The translations under genes were made by a program, and so were the position numbers. From NCBI GenBank assembly GCA_016713275.1, contig JADJPL010000012.1, forward strand, positions 62,001 to 126,000: 64,000 bases of DNA, read 5' to 3'. Source of the DNA: Haliscomenobacter sp. Its GTDB lineage: Bacteria > Bacteroidota > Bacteroidia > Chitinophagales > Saprospiraceae. The notes under the pieces are model-generated. The model saw only the letters and a program-made list of their open reading frames with translations. It was not told the origin of the DNA and ran no database searches. How positions within the stretch are numbered: position 1 is the first letter of the stretch; the number at the start of each line of letters is the position of its first letter. Shown piece by piece: positions 9,726-19,472 of this stretch.

Positions 9726-11923
9726 ATGAAAAAAGTTTGGACCGTTTTTGTGTTCGCTATCCGGGCAATTCCTTTGTTAGCGCAAGAAACCCAGAATGTC
9801 TTTCCGCCGCCCCCGCAGCCGCAGGTGATCATGGCCAAAGAAGCGGTTACAGGGATTCGTCTGGATGGCAGATTAGACGACCCAGACTGGCGCCAAGCCT
9901 CCCTGATCAATCAATTTTTCCGTATTGAACCCCGCCAGGGGGGCAGTTATGGGTATCCCACGGAAGTCCGGGTGCTTTTCGATGCCCGCCATTTATATTT
10001 TGGCGTATTTTGCCGCGATTCGCTTGGGCGAAAAGGGGTGCGGGTGCAGGATTTGCGCCGGGATTTTTCCTGGGGGGAGAATGATATTTTTGGCATCCAG
10101 TTGGATCCACAAAATCTGAAGCAATATTGCGTATCCTTTCAGACCACCCCTTACGGAAATCAGCGCGATTTGCAGGTCTTTAACGACGATAACCGGGATA
10201 ACGACTGGAATGCGCTTTGGGCTGTGCGCACGGTTCAAACAGATACCGGCTATTTTGCCGAATTCGCCATTCCGTTCAAGTCGTTGCGTTATGAAATATC
10301 CGAAACCGACTCGGTTGCCTGGGGGTTACTTTTACCCGTCTGGCCCGGCGGGATTATGAACAAACGGTTTTTCCTGCTATTCCTCAATCGTTTTCCCCTT
10401 ACCGCATGACGTACGCCGCTTCGCTGAAGGGCATCCGGCTGCCGCCGCCTTCCGCTAATGTTCGTATAGAACCCTATGGGTTGTTTCAATTCGACGAAAA
10501 ACAAAGCGGCGGGCAAACGACTGATCAAGGCAGTTGGAAGGTAGGCGGAGATCTGAAATGGGCCATTAATCCAAAGGCGGTGCTGGATTTGACGGTCAAC
10601 ACCGATTTTGCCCAGGCAGACGTAGACCGGGAAGTGAACAACCTGGAGCGGTTTAACGTCTTTTTTCCCGAGCGGCGGCAGTTTTTTCTCGAAAACTCAG
10701 GCATTTGGGCGGGCGCAGGGGATAACGTGATCGTTCCGTTCTTTAGCCGTCGCATCGGGCTCCGGGGCGAGTTTAATGCGGCGCCGGCGCCGATTGATGC
10801 AGGGGCCCGGTTTACCGACCGCACCGAAGGCCGTACCCTGGCGGCGTTATATATCCATCAGGGAGAAACGGAGCAGTCGGCAGCCGCCAATTTTGGCGTT
10901 CTGCGTTACCTGAAAAATTATGGGTCTCAGAACAATGTCGGCGCCATGCTCACGCACCGGCTGGATGAAAGCCATAACGACCTCGGCCAGCCCCGGCGCC
11001 AGAATACCACACTGAGTGTGGATGGCTTATTTCGCCCGCGCGACCAGCTCACGGTTTCTTACCTGCTGTCGGTTTCCCGCGATAATTCCATGGATACCCT
11101 GGGTCTGGCGGGACGATTTTTCGCCGGGTATAATTCCAATAAATGGTATCTGGGCTGGCTGACCAATTTCGTGAGCGAGCAGTACATCCCGGGCATGGGG
11201 TTTGTTTTTCAGAACAATGTCATCCACCATAATCCAGGAGGATATGCGATTCTCCGGCCCAAAAAGCTACCTTGGGTACGGCGTTTTGACCCGGGCTTGT
11301 TTGTCAATTACTATCATGATTTTGAAAACCCCAAGCGCCTCCAGCAAGCCAATTTGTACATCTTCCCGATTTATCTCTTTTTACCAATGGTAGCTTTGTT
11401 GAATGGGCGGTTACGCCCACCTGGCAAAACATCAATTTTGATTTTTGCGCCTTTGGGAATAGCGATCGAACAGAAAACCTATTTTTATCTGACGCAATCT
11501 GTTAAGTGGAACTCGGATCAGTCGCGAAAATGGTCGGTCTCCCTTCGCTATAATTGGGGGGACTATTACAACGGAAAACGCGAAGCGATAACGGCCGGAA
11601 TACGGCTTGCGCCCGATCCCAGAGCGGCGTTTACCCTGGATTACGAGCGCAACCATCTTCGGCGCCTGGGGACTGCCCGGACTGCCCTGGCCACGGATCT
11701 GATAACGGGAGGCATGCGTCTGGCGTGGAATTCCCGGTTGCAGCTTACCGCCTTCTATCAGTATAATTCCTTTACCCGCCAGGGGCGATGGAATATCCGG
11801 GGCAGCTGGGAATACCGGCCGCTGTCGTTTCTTTATTTGGTGTTTAACGATGCGCAATTTACCGGCTCCGATTTTCGGAACCGCAATGTTATTGCCAAAT
11901 TGAGTTATTTCAGGCAGTTCTAA
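9726..11923 (+). CDS. CBM9-like/DUF5916 outer-membrane protein (one frame break)
   Basis: Predicted outer-membrane protein: signal peptide (MKKVWTVFVFAIRAIPLLAQ), then a CBM9-like beta-sandwich (about residues 40-220, with IRLDGRLDDPDWRQAS and VRVLFDARHLYFGVFCRD), then a DUF5916 beta-barrel-like region with RFNVFFPERRQFFLENSG. Such proteins are common in Bacteroidota. Their ligand is unknown; carbohydrate binding is inferred from the CBM9 fold. The frame breaks at the G-run near 10320. One more G restores GVTFTRLARRDYEQTVFPAIP and joins the downstream frame, so ATG 10406 is not a real start. Full product about 732 residues. It ends in an aromatic residue (YFRQF), as outer-membrane barrels do. 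Confidence 0.85.
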
Positions 11924-12030
11924 CCCGCGCGGGGTTCCTCTTTCCGTGGAGTATTTTTGCAAAAGCTATACCGTGGATACCGTACAAGGGTATGCGGCGT
12001 TATTCGTATTTTGCCCTAAAAAGCAAAAAA

Positions 12031-12624
12031 ATGAAGACACTGGCTTTATGGGCTTCCCTGATCTTACTTACCCCTTGGCGGGGAGGCGCTCAACCGGGCG
12101 GCTCTTCCGGATACCGGGACTTTCCGGTTCTGGTGTCCCTTCAGTTTCATTCCATTAACCTGCCGTTTAAGAAGGTCCAACACCATTTCCGGAATATGGG
12201 ATTTGGGGTGGGAACGGAATTCAGTTATACCGGTAAGCAGCATCTGGTGCAACAGGTCTCCCTCATTTGGTATCGCAACCGGCAGGCTGGTAATGGGGTA
12301 GGGGTATACACCCAGGCGGTGTGGCGCCCAAGCTTGTCCGATGCGGCGTATTCCGAAATCAAACTAGGGGCCGGGTATTGGTACAGCTTTAGGCCAGTGC
12401 CTTCTTTTAAACCAATCCAAGGAGAATGGACATCGGTGGGCAGGCGGGGAAAAGGGATGTTCGCGCTGCCCCTTGGAATCGGGATGGGATACCGCACTTC
12501 AGGTGCCAGCTGGTCTCCCTTTGTCAATTACCAACTGGTGGTCCTCAGCGGGTACAACGCCAGCGTCCCGATCGTGCCGGAGACCTTGATTCAACTCGGC
12601 GTCAGCGCCTCTCCCAAACGCTGA
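12031..12624 (+). CDS. Secreted/outer-membrane hypothetical protein
   Basis: A product of about 197 residues with a clear signal peptide (MKTLALWASLILLTPWRGGAQ) and alternating aromatic beta strands such as EIKLGAGYWYSFRPV and MFALPLGIGMGYR. This suggests a small outer-membrane beta barrel. I do not recognise a family. ATG 12031 is chosen because it begins the signal peptide; an in-frame ATG lies at 11992 but adds a charged stretch. It lies about 107 bases after DUF5916 on the same strand and may be co-expressed. Confidence 0.6.
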   Translation: MKTLALWASLILLTPWRGGAQPGGSSGYRDFPVLVSLQFHSINLPFKKVQHHFRNMGFGVGTEFSYTGKQHLVQQVSLIWYRNRQAGNGVGVYTQAVWRPSLSDAAYSEIKLGAGYWYSFRPVPSFKPIQGEWTSVGRRGKGMFALPLGIGMGYRTSGASWSPFVNYQLVVLSGYNASVPIVPETLIQLGVSASPKR

Positions 12625-12661
12625 TTTTTAAATAATCTATTTGTTTTCAATAAGTTACTCC

Positions 12662-13832
12662 ATGATGAAATTTGCCTTTCTTTTCGCAGCAGGGCTGCTG
12701 ATTTACCTTTCTTCCTGTTCGGTATACCGCCCGGATCTACCGGTCGAAACGTGCCCGGAGCGCCCAGAATCAAACCGGCCTTTTTCAAAAGCCAGGGAGT
12801 TGGAAGATGTCTTGGGCCGATTGGTCCGGAAAGGAATTCCCGGGGTTGCCATGGGCGTGTTATCAGGAGAAGGGTACTGGGAGTATGCAACCGGGTACGC
12901 CCAGTTGGAGGGGAAAGTCCCTATGGGCGCCTGTCATCTCCACTATCTACAGAGCATCTCCAAGACCTATATGGCGGCTGCGATATTAAAACTGTACGAA
13001 GACGGCAAGCTGGAGTTGGAGGAAAGCATCGTCAAATACCTTCCCGAGATCGGAAATTTTATTCCCCGGGCCGGAGAAATATCCGTTCGCATGCTATTGA
13101 ACCATACCTCCGGGCGCCGGAATACAACCCGGCCCCCGCTTACGTAACCATCTTTTGCAGAAACCGGAGTATCCCTTTACTCCATGGGATTATTTGAGCT
13201 ATATCAAAGGCAAACCCTTGCAGTTTGAGCCCGGTAGCAAGTACGCCTACTGCAACACGAATTACGAGCTTCTTGCCCTCGTCGCCGACCGGATAACCGG
13301 AGACCATGCCCGGTATATTTCTGAGGTGATTTTTAAACCTCTCGGATTGACGCAAACCTTTTACCGGAATGAGGCCGGGTATTTGGACTATCCCCACTTG
13401 CTGAATGCGTATTGGGACCGGCATAGCGATGGGGTGGTGGAAAATGTATCGCAAATGCAGCGCTATAATGTACGGGCATTAGTAGGGGACGACGGCATCG
13501 TGGCAACACCCCGGGACGCCGTGCGCTTCCTGAAAGGCCTACTGGAAGGAGAGATCATTTCCAGATCTACCCTCGGCATCATGCAGGAGTGGGTCAAAGA
13601 CGGCAAAGGCGATTGGCAGTACGGTCTTGGACTGGATTATGCCCGGTTTGGCGGAGAAATCGCCTATGGGCATAGCGGAGGAGGCCTTGGCGCAGGGTGT
13701 CAATTGTATTATTTTCCATCCAATGGGTTGTACTTCTTTGTAGGGATTAATTTGGGTACGGTAACGGATAGCCCTATTCACAAGGAAGCAGAGGGGGTAC
13801 TGGAGGAGCTCTATCGGGTTTTGTTGAGGTAG
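12662..13832 (+). CDS. Serine hydrolase lipoprotein (class C beta-lactamase fold), two frame breaks
   Basis: Periplasm-facing lipoprotein with a penicillin-binding-protein/beta-lactamase fold. The lipobox is LIYLSSCS. Active-site elements are SxxK in LQSISKTYM, the tyrosine motif YCN in KYAYCNTNYELL, and HSGGG near the C-terminus in place of KTG. This class includes esterases, D-aminopeptidases and carboxypeptidases; the substrate is not predictable. The frame breaks near 13120 (after NHTSG) and again near 13145. Correcting both gives GAPEYNPAPAY and then NHLLQKPEYPFTPWDY, which matches the family. Total about 390 residues. The close pair of indels suggests sequence error rather than loss. 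Confidence 0.82.
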
Positions 13833-13902
13833 AAGCAACCGGCCATGGGGTTTGATTTAAGCGCGTACAATAGTATCTTTGGGCCTTAGATGAAAGGAAA
13901 AC

Positions 13903-14721
13903 TTGTTGGCTTTTTTCCCTACGGGAAATTCGGTTCCCATCGTTGTGGAGTCGGAAGGAAAGAAATATGTTATCAAGCTGCGGGCAGGGATGAGTGGCCG
14001 TTTTTCCTTGCTGTCCGAATGGATGGGCAACCAGGTTGGCGCCAGGCTTGGGCTGGGTTGCCAGCAACCAGAGTGGATGGTGATTTCTAGCGCATTGTAC
14101 GCCAAAGGGATCCACCAGGAAGTAGAAGATTTGATCGTTAAAAGTTACGGCTACAACCTGGCATTCCCCTATCAGGAGGACATGGTTCCTTTGAGTCCGG
14201 AGGAACGGTCTTGCCTAAGTGCCGGCTTTCTCCGGCGTGTTTTTCTTTTCGATCTGGCGCTTCTAAACGTTGACAGGTCTTCTTCCAACGCCAACCTGGT
14301 TCAGATGGACGGCAACGTAATGCCTCTCGACTTTGAAGCCAGCATGCTGCTGCCTTCTCTTGTTACCAATCCCGATTTGCATACGCATCCGCAAGTGCTG
14401 CGGCAACTGCGCGCCAATCCCCTATATTCTTACATAGAAAACGAACACCTCGCGGCGTTTTTGTCCGATTTGAATTGCATTTCCTGGAAGGAGGTGTTTG
14501 AACCGGTTCCAGATGAAGCTATGCAAGGATTAAAGAAAGAAGACCTCTGCCAATTGTTGGCTGACCGAAACGCCAATGGATGGAATATTAGAAATATGCT
14601 TCCTGCTTTAGAACAGATCGCTCTGGAAACCGAAGCAGAACGAAATGCCAGGGTGGAAGCGAACAGAAAGCGATTTAATGGCATACGGGGAGGCCATAAC
14701 CTTACAGGACCAGATACGTGA
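13903..14721 (+). CDS. HipA-like protein kinase (HipA_2-type), start uncertain
   Basis: Stand-alone kinase-like protein of about 272 residues resembling the short HipA-family kinases rather than full HipA toxin. Visible features: SVPIVVESEGKKYVIKLRAG (strand and invariant Lys), LLNVDRSSSNANLV (catalytic loop with Asp and the Mg-binding Asn) and MPLDFEASMLLP (metal-binding Asp). The C-terminus is acidic and basic helix. No HipB antitoxin gene is adjacent. The start is unclear. A frame beginning at ATG 13890 (MKGKLVGFF) joins this one if the T6 run near 13909-13914 is corrected, giving MKGKLVGFFPTGNSVPIVVE. Otherwise TTG at 13903 is the start. Its position between a serine hydrolase and a pectinesterase gives no clue to its target. 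Confidence 0.68.
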   Translation: MLAFFPTGNSVPIVVESEGKKYVIKLRAGMSGRFSLLSEWMGNQVGARLGLGCQQPEWMVISSALYAKGIHQEVEDLIVKSYGYNLAFPYQEDMVPLSPEERSCLSAGFLRRVFLFDLALLNVDRSSSNANLVQMDGNVMPLDFEASMLLPSLVTNPDLHTHPQVLRQLRANPLYSYIENEHLAAFLSDLNCISWKEVFEPVPDEAMQGLKKEDLCQLLADRNANGWNIRNMLPALEQIALETEAERNARVEANRKRFNGIRGGHNLTGPDT

Positions 14722-14759
14722 TTCCGATATTTCTTGGAGTCTGTTAGGATAAAAAAAAC

Positions 14760-14844
14760 CACACTACAGGACATTTTGGGAACGAGACGTTTGCGAAACC
14801 TGGAAGGTCTGGGCGCCAGGAAAACGAAAATGACCAGTAGTGTG
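14760..14844. repeat. Small imperfect hairpin element (family C)
   Basis: Ends CACACTAC and GTAGTGTG are perfect inverted repeats. The complementarity continues inward (GGACATTTT against AAAATGACC, one mismatch). The flanks AAAAAAACCACACTACAG (14753) and AAAAAAACCACATTACAG (14845) form an imperfect direct repeat. It lies in the leader of the pectinesterase gene. Only one copy is seen here. Confidence 0.4.
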
Positions 14845-14865
14845 AAAAAAACCACATTACAGCAA

Positions 14866-15828
14866 ATGAAAAATAGTACACTCTGGCTTTTGATACTTCC
14901 CTCCTTTTTATGCGCCCAACCCAATTACCCCACCGAAATCACGGTGGCCCAGGACGGCAGCGGGGATTTCACAACGATTCAGGCGGCTATCGACGAGTCC
15001 AAGTCGTTCCCTGAGGTGCGGATCACGATCCACATCAAGCCTGGGGTTTACCGGGAAAAAGTGAAGGTCCATGCCTGGAACAACCGCCTTACCCTGAGGG
15101 GAGAAAGCCCGCTCACGACCATTATCCGTTGGGATGACCATTTCAACGCTATTGCCAGGGGCCGCAACAGCACGTTTTTTACGGCTACGCTGCTGGTGCA
15201 GGGGGATGATTTCCGGGCGGAACATCTTGCCATCGAGAATGCGGCAGGCCCAGTTGGTCAGGCGGTTGCCGTGGGGGTAGAGGCCGACCGGGCCGTGTTT
15301 GTTACCTGCCGCATGATCGGCAACCAGGATACGTTATATGCTGCGGGGTCCAACGCCCGCCAGTATTACCAAAACTGCTATATCGAAGGCACTACGGATT
15401 TTATCTTTGGGGAAGCGACCGCCCTGTTCGACTCGTGCACCCTACACAGCAAAGCCAATTCTTACATCACTGCTGCCAGTACCCCGGAGGGACGGGCTTT
15501 TGGCTTTGTTTTCCTGCATTGTACCCTTACGGCAGCTCCCGGCGTGGATGCCGTATACCTCGGCCGGCCCTGGCGCGACTTTGCCAAAACCGCCTATTTG
15601 TACTGTGCAATGGGCGGCCATATCCAACCGGAAGGCTGGGACAACTGGTCGGCGCCTGCCCGGGAGAAGACAGCCTATTACGCCGAGTATGGCAATACCG
15701 GACCCGGCGCCAATCCATCGGCGCGCGTTGCCTGGCGCCACGCGCTGACGAAAAAACAAGCGAAGCGCTATGTCAAATCGGAGATCTTAAAGCCTTTTGC
15801 GCTGCCGGAAATGGGTTCGCGTAGGTGA
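14866..15828 (+). CDS. Pectin methylesterase (CE8), secreted
   Basis: De-esterifies methylated homogalacturonan. The right-handed beta-helix signatures are complete: GQAVAVGVEADRAVFVTC, then QDTLY (Gln stabilising the intermediate), TTDFIFGEATALFDSC (the nucleophile Asp of DFIFG, with the second catalytic Asp expected at the QDTL Asp) and YLGRPWRDF (substrate-binding Arg/Trp). ATG 14866 is chosen because MKNSTLWLLILPSFLCAQ is a signal peptide. The frame is open for 44 codons upstream, but that part is made by the hairpin repeat at 14760-14844. It converges on an esterase gene on the other strand, and both belong to a pectin-degradation neighbourhood. Confidence 0.94.
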   Translation: MKNSTLWLLILPSFLCAQPNYPTEITVAQDGSGDFTTIQAAIDESKSFPEVRITIHIKPGVYREKVKVHAWNNRLTLRGESPLTTIIRWDDHFNAIARGRNSTFFTATLLVQGDDFRAEHLAIENAAGPVGQAVAVGVEADRAVFVTCRMIGNQDTLYAAGSNARQYYQNCYIEGTTDFIFGEATALFDSCTLHSKANSYITAASTPEGRAFGFVFLHCTLTAAPGVDAVYLGRPWRDFAKTAYLYCAMGGHIQPEGWDNWSAPAREKTAYYAEYGNTGPGANPSARVAWRHALTKKQAKRYVKSEILKPFALPEMGSRR

Positions 15829-15856
15829 AGGTGCAGGCTTGGCGCTTAGTCTCACC

Positions 15857-16768
15857 CTACATACCCCGCAACCAGTTCCGCAACCGCTCGATCCAGCGGT
15901 CGGTGGTGGTGGGATTGAACATGCCGAATCCGTGGCCTCCTTTGGGATACAGGTGCATTTCTGCGGAAACGCCGTGGTCGATGCAAGCGCTGTAGAATGC
16001 CAGGCTGTTGCCTACGGGTACCGTCTTATCGTCGGCTGCGTGGACCAGGAAAACGGGAGGCGTGTCTTGGGTCACTTGCTTTTCCGCCGAACACAGCAGG
16101 AGGTCCGCTTCCCTGGGGTGTCCGCCGAGCAGATTGGTCCGGGAACCCTTGTGCGCCAGCGCTTCGGTAAAACTGATCACTGGATAAATCAATATGGCAA
16201 AATCGGGCCGCAGAGAGGTCGTGTCGGGTTCGTTGGAATCGGCGGGCTTTTGATAACGGGTAGCAGCCGAAGCGGCCAAATGGCCTCCTGCCGAAAAGCC
16301 CATGATGCCTACCTGCAATGGATGAATTTGGTATTCCTTTGCATGCCGGCGCACAAACCGGATCGCCTGCTGGGCATCCTGCAGCGGCGCCAGGGATTTA
16401 TCGATGTTGGTTCCATCGCTGGGGGTGCGGTATTTCAGGACAAAAACCGTGATGCTGTCTTTGTTCAGCTCCTGGGCAATCAGCATTCCTTCTTTATCGA
16501 TGGATACTCCCCGATACCCGCCTCCCGGACAAACAATCACGGCCTTTCCGTTGGGTTGCTTGGGTTGAAAGATCGTCAGGGTAGGAACGGCGGTACCGGA
16601 AATAAACCGTTCCCCGTTTGCGCGCACCTCGGTTTGTTCCGGATTGGGCGCCTGGCGCGCATTGGGAATTGCTCCCGGATACAGCGGGATTTCTTTGCCG
16701 GCGGTTTGCGCGCCGAGGTCGGAGGAAGATAAAAGCGCCATCAGGAATAGTAAAGGGAGGTTTTTCAT
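15857..16768 (-). CDS. Secreted alpha/beta-hydrolase, acetyl-xylan-esterase-like
   Basis: Esterase of the alpha/beta-hydrolase fold, probably removing acyl groups from plant polysaccharides. The signal peptide is MKNLPLLFLMALLSSSDLGAQ. The oxyanion-hole segment is CPGGGYRGVSIDKEG, the nucleophile elbow GFSAGGHLA, the acid in FLVHAADDKTVP and the catalytic His in YPKGGHGFGMF. About 303 residues. The frame is open upstream to 16912, but that extension is encoded by the hairpin element at 16834-16992, so the start is set at 16768. Its neighbour upstream on the same strand is a rhamnogalacturonan acetylesterase. Confidence 0.88.
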   Translation of the reverse strand: MKNLPLLFLMALLSSSDLGAQTAGKEIPLYPGAIPNARQAPNPEQTEVRANGERFISGTAVPTLTIFQPKQPNGKAVIVCPGGGYRGVSIDKEGMLIAQELNKDSITVFVLKYRTPSDGTNIDKSLAPLQDAQQAIRFVRRHAKEYQIHPLQVGIMGFSAGGHLAASAATRYQKPADSNEPDTTSLRPDFAILIYPVISFTEALAHKGSRTNLLGGHPREADLLLCSAEKQVTQDTPPVFLVHAADDKTVPVGNSLAFYSACIDHGVSAEMHLYPKGGHGFGMFNPTTTDRWIERLRNWLRGM

Positions 16769-16833
16769 GGAGGAAAAATAATATGGATTGAACAAGACGT
16801 TTTTTTGTAGGCACCTTCCGGGTTTGGAAAAAA

Positions 16834-16992
16834 GAGGGGTTGTCTCAAAAGACGGTTTTTGCCCAAGGCAGCAGTAAAAATATTTTTTTTCAATTTCAAC
16901 AAAAAATTGCAAAGCAATTTTTTGTTGAAATTGAAAAAAGAAAATAAAATTTCATGCCAGAGGCAAAGAGTGGTCTTTTGAGACAGCCCCTC
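16834..16992. repeat. Hairpin MITE family B, copy 1 (with an inner palindrome)
   Basis: The ends GAGGGGTTGTCTCAAAAGAC and GTCTTTTGAGACAGCCCCTC are inverted repeats with one mismatch. Inside is another long perfect-looking palindrome (16888-16936) centred on TTGCAAAGCAA. Copy 2 at 21448 has the same ends and related subterminal bases in reverse orientation but lacks this palindrome. The ends recall insertion-sequence termini common in Bacteroidota, but no transposase is present in the window. Confidence 0.8.
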
Positions 16993-17023
16993 TTGGCCAC
17001 CTGATTGAAAAAAAGAAACCCCG

Positions 17024-17773
17024 CTATTTCAACCACGTTGCCAGAGGCAATCGCAAGCGTTTGATTTCGGCGGCTACCAGCCCGGCATACGTCCTGGCGC
17101 CTTTCAGCGATAAATGGGTATTGTCTTTTGCGCCGTCCGGAAACCGGGCATACTGGCCGGGCGCCGTCCACAGGTAAATTTCCCTGGACGGCTCCGGGCC
17201 GAGCGCGGAGATGTATTTTTCGGTCAGCAGCTGCATATCGATAAACGGGACGCCGTTTTCCAGGGCGACCTGCCGCGCCACAAAGGGGTAGGCGCCGTGG
17301 GTATCGATCAGCACGCCTTTGTCGTTAAAATTCCGGCGCACGATAGAGGATAACAAAACCGGAAAAGCGCCTTTGGCCCGGGTTTCGGCCACGAATTTTT
17401 CCAGGTTGTGCCGGTAGCTGCTCCAGGGGTTGGTGTAGCGGGTGGAATCCTGGTCTTTCTGGTCGTTGTGCCCAAACTGGATGAAGACGTAGTCTCCCTT
17501 TTGGAGCGCGTTTACAACCGCATCCCACCGCCCTTCGGAGATAAAACTTTTGGAGCTCCGCCCGTTCACTGCATGGTTCCGCACGGCCACGCCTTCCTTA
17601 ACGCGTTCGGGCAACAGTTGCCCCCATCCGCGTTCGGGGTTTTCTTCGGGCGTTCCCGGCTTGTCGGCCATGGTGGAGTCGCCGATGAGGTAAATGGCAG
17701 GCGCTTTAGGCACAGGGCTCGTGGCGAGCAATAGCGCCATGGGAAAAAGTAAGAAAAGGAGGCGTTTTTTCAT
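17024..17773 (-). CDS. Rhamnogalacturonan acetylesterase-like SGNH hydrolase (CE12)
   Basis: Secreted esterase expected to deacetylate rhamnogalacturonan I. The GDSL block I is IYLIGDSTMADKPG with the catalytic Ser, block II Gly near HAVNGRSSKSF, block III FGHNDQKDQD, and block V DNTHLSLKGA with the catalytic Asp/His pair. The signal peptide MKKRLLFLLFPMALLLA fixes the start at 17773; the frame is open further upstream but is not plausible protein there. About 249 residues, typical for CE12. Downstream on the same strand, beyond a hairpin element, is the acyl esterase, and upstream is an AraC regulator. Confidence 0.92.
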   Translation of the reverse strand: MKKRLLFLLFPMALLLATSPVPKAPAIYLIGDSTMADKPGTPEENPERGWGQLLPERVKEGVAVRNHAVNGRSSKSFISEGRWDAVVNALQKGDYVFIQFGHNDQKDQDSTRYTNPWSSYRHNLEKFVAETRAKGAFPVLLSSIVRRNFNDKGVLIDTHGAYPFVARQVALENGVPFIDMQLLTEKYISALGPEPSREIYLWTAPGQYARFPDGAKDNTHLSLKGARTYAGLVAAEIKRLRLPLATWLK

Positions 17774-17826
17774 GTGGGTACGACGGATTTGAGCAGGAAA
17801 TATACAAAGAATCCCCGCAAAACCGG

Positions 17827-18675
17827 TCAGACAACCTGGGTTTCGTAGTAATGTTCCGCCAGCCCAAACCGGCGTTCGGGCGCTCTGCTCTCCAGTTGAT
17901 GAAAGGCGGTGGGTTTCATGCCCGTGAATTCTTTGTAATCGCGCACCAGGTGCTGGTAATCGTAATAGTCGCAATCGATGGCTATGCTTAACCAGTCGCG
18001 ACCCGGGTGGAGGTTTTTTTCCCGAAACGCCCGGTCAAAGCGGACCAACCGGGCAAAGAGCTTTGGATTCACTCCGGTCCGGTCGCGGAATTTTCGCTCA
18101 AATTGCTTAACGCTTAAAAACGACTTTCGGGCAAGCACATCCAGGGAAGCCGCTGGGTTAGTCAGGAGGAGCTGGCACACCTGATCCGCGGGATGGCGGT
18201 CTTTAACGCCGCGGCGGATGAGTTGCTCCATAAACCCATTGGCGATATGCACGATTTCCGGATAGCTTCGGGCATGGAAGAATGCCTCATTGACCAAGTG
18301 GACCTCCTTGGGGAAGACCAGATCGGCATCCATGTACGCGTTGTTTATCTCCCAGCTGGGGAGGCCGGTGAGCCGGAATAAGCCTCCAGGCTGAAAAAGC
18401 ACTTGCACGACCATAAAATGCCCCTGAATAAACCGGTTGGTGACGGACAGGGCCTGCCCGATCAACGCCACCGGCACGTTGGCCACCGATTTATGGCTAT
18501 CGGAGAAGTTGACCTTTTCCCGGTCAAAAGGATAAAAAGCCAGACACTGCTCCGGCCTCGGCGTATACGGCTTATGCGGGGGCGGGTCATTGCGGTCGAA
18601 GGTTAAATGGACGATCCGATAGCAACGAACGAAATCCCTTAACGATGGATGTGGAAGGAAATCCTTCAAGATCAT
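17827..18675 (-). CDS. AraC-family transcriptional regulator (DUF6597 N-domain)
   Basis: DNA-binding regulator of 282 residues. The C-terminal about 100 residues hold the double helix-turn-helix: LDVLARKSFLSVKQFERKFR (first HTH) and AIDCDYYDYQHLVRDYKEFTG (second HTH), followed by the usual KPTAF. The N-terminal domain resembles the DUF6597 sensor found in Bacteroidota AraC proteins (YRIVHLTFDRNDPPPHKPYTP). It lies between the CE12 esterase and the cupin gene on the same strand and may control either. Ligand unknown. Confidence 0.88.
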   Translation of the reverse strand: MILKDFLPHPSLRDFVRCYRIVHLTFDRNDPPPHKPYTPRPEQCLAFYPFDREKVNFSDSHKSVANVPVALIGQALSVTNRFIQGHFMVVQVLFQPGGLFRLTGLPSWEINNAYMDADLVFPKEVHLVNEAFFHARSYPEIVHIANGFMEQLIRRGVKDRHPADQVCQLLLTNPAASLDVLARKSFLSVKQFERKFRDRTGVNPKLFARLVRFDRAFREKNLHPGRDWLSIAIDCDYYDYQHLVRDYKEFTGMKPTAFHQLESRAPERRFGLAEHYYETQVV

Positions 18676-18709
18676 AGGCTGTTCAATTCAATCCCGCCCC
18701 CGCAAAAGC

Positions 18710-19327
18710 TTATTTTAGTCCATATTTTTCTACGATGGCCTGACGTTCTGCCCCGGCTGTCGGGGTGTAAATCAACCCGAATTGTTTGTTCATCCGGTCG
18801 CGCTCCTGGTTAAGTTTGGCGGAGCCGTCAAGATACCCATTTTCCGGAGTCAGTTCATGAAAAATGCGCTCGAGGAATTCTTCAAACGGCTGGTTGAAAT
18901 ACATATCAAAAAACCGCAGCGGCTGGTCCGAAGCATTCCAGAAGGTATGCTTGAGTTGGCGGGGACGAAAATGCCACCCCCCGGCAGGGACTTCTACTAC
19001 CTCGGTTCCTACCAGTACGCTGGCTGTTCCCTCCAGAACAAACATCAATTCGTCCAACTCCACATGCGCATGCGGTGGAGGCCCCATTACCCGGGGCGCT
19101 ACGGCGCATTCCACAGAAGAAAATACGCCTCCGGTAGCCTTGGACCGCACCCAAACCCGGATATCCATCCCGCCTTTATGGTCCAAAGGCGCCATGGGAG
19201 GCAGAAGAAAAGGTAGGGGATCTCCCGTTTCGTTGAACAGCTTGCTAACGCCAGCCATTCCCGGATTGAGTACAAACCCAAGCGCAGTAGCCAATCCGGC
19301 GGATTGAAGAAAATTCCGTCTTTCCAT
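18710..19327 (-). CDS. Cupin-domain protein with Tat-like signal
   Basis: A 205-residue protein with one cupin barrel. The metal-binding motifs are recognisable: PPPHAHVELDELMFVLEG (two His and a Glu) and the second cupin motif around FRPRQLKHTFWN with the last His. The N-terminus MERRNFLQSAGLATALGF looks like a short Tat or Sec signal, so it is probably periplasmic. Enzymatic activity (dioxygenase, isomerase or sugar binding) cannot be assigned. It is the first gene of a minus-strand run with the AraC regulator, preceded by a hairpin element. Confidence 0.82.
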   Translation of the reverse strand: MERRNFLQSAGLATALGFVLNPGMAGVSKLFNETGDPLPFLLPPMAPLDHKGGMDIRVWVRSKATGGVFSSVECAVAPRVMGPPPHAHVELDELMFVLEGTASVLVGTEVVEVPAGGWHFRPRQLKHTFWNASDQPLRFFDMYFNQPFEEFLERIFHELTPENGYLDGSAKLNQERDRMNKQFGLIYTPTAGAERQAIVEKYGLK

Positions 19328-19472
19328 GTTCGATTTTTTTGGTGTTCAATAGGGCAAAGCTATCGGCATCGAACCCGAAGATGGTGGTAAAAAATGGACA
19401 TTTTTATTAAAAGAATTGTTTTAAAATAAAAATTTTTAGATATTTGGAATACTATTTAAAACTATTTGTGAT

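Noticed and set aside
9538..9729. 63-codon frame with a hydrophobic stretch before DUF5916
   Set aside because: No RBS, no family resemblance, overlaps the next start; kept only as a remark in the intergenic entry.
15797..16732. 311-codon open frame on + opposite the esterase
   Set aside because: The minus-strand esterase has GFSAGGHLA and a signal peptide; the + frame has none.
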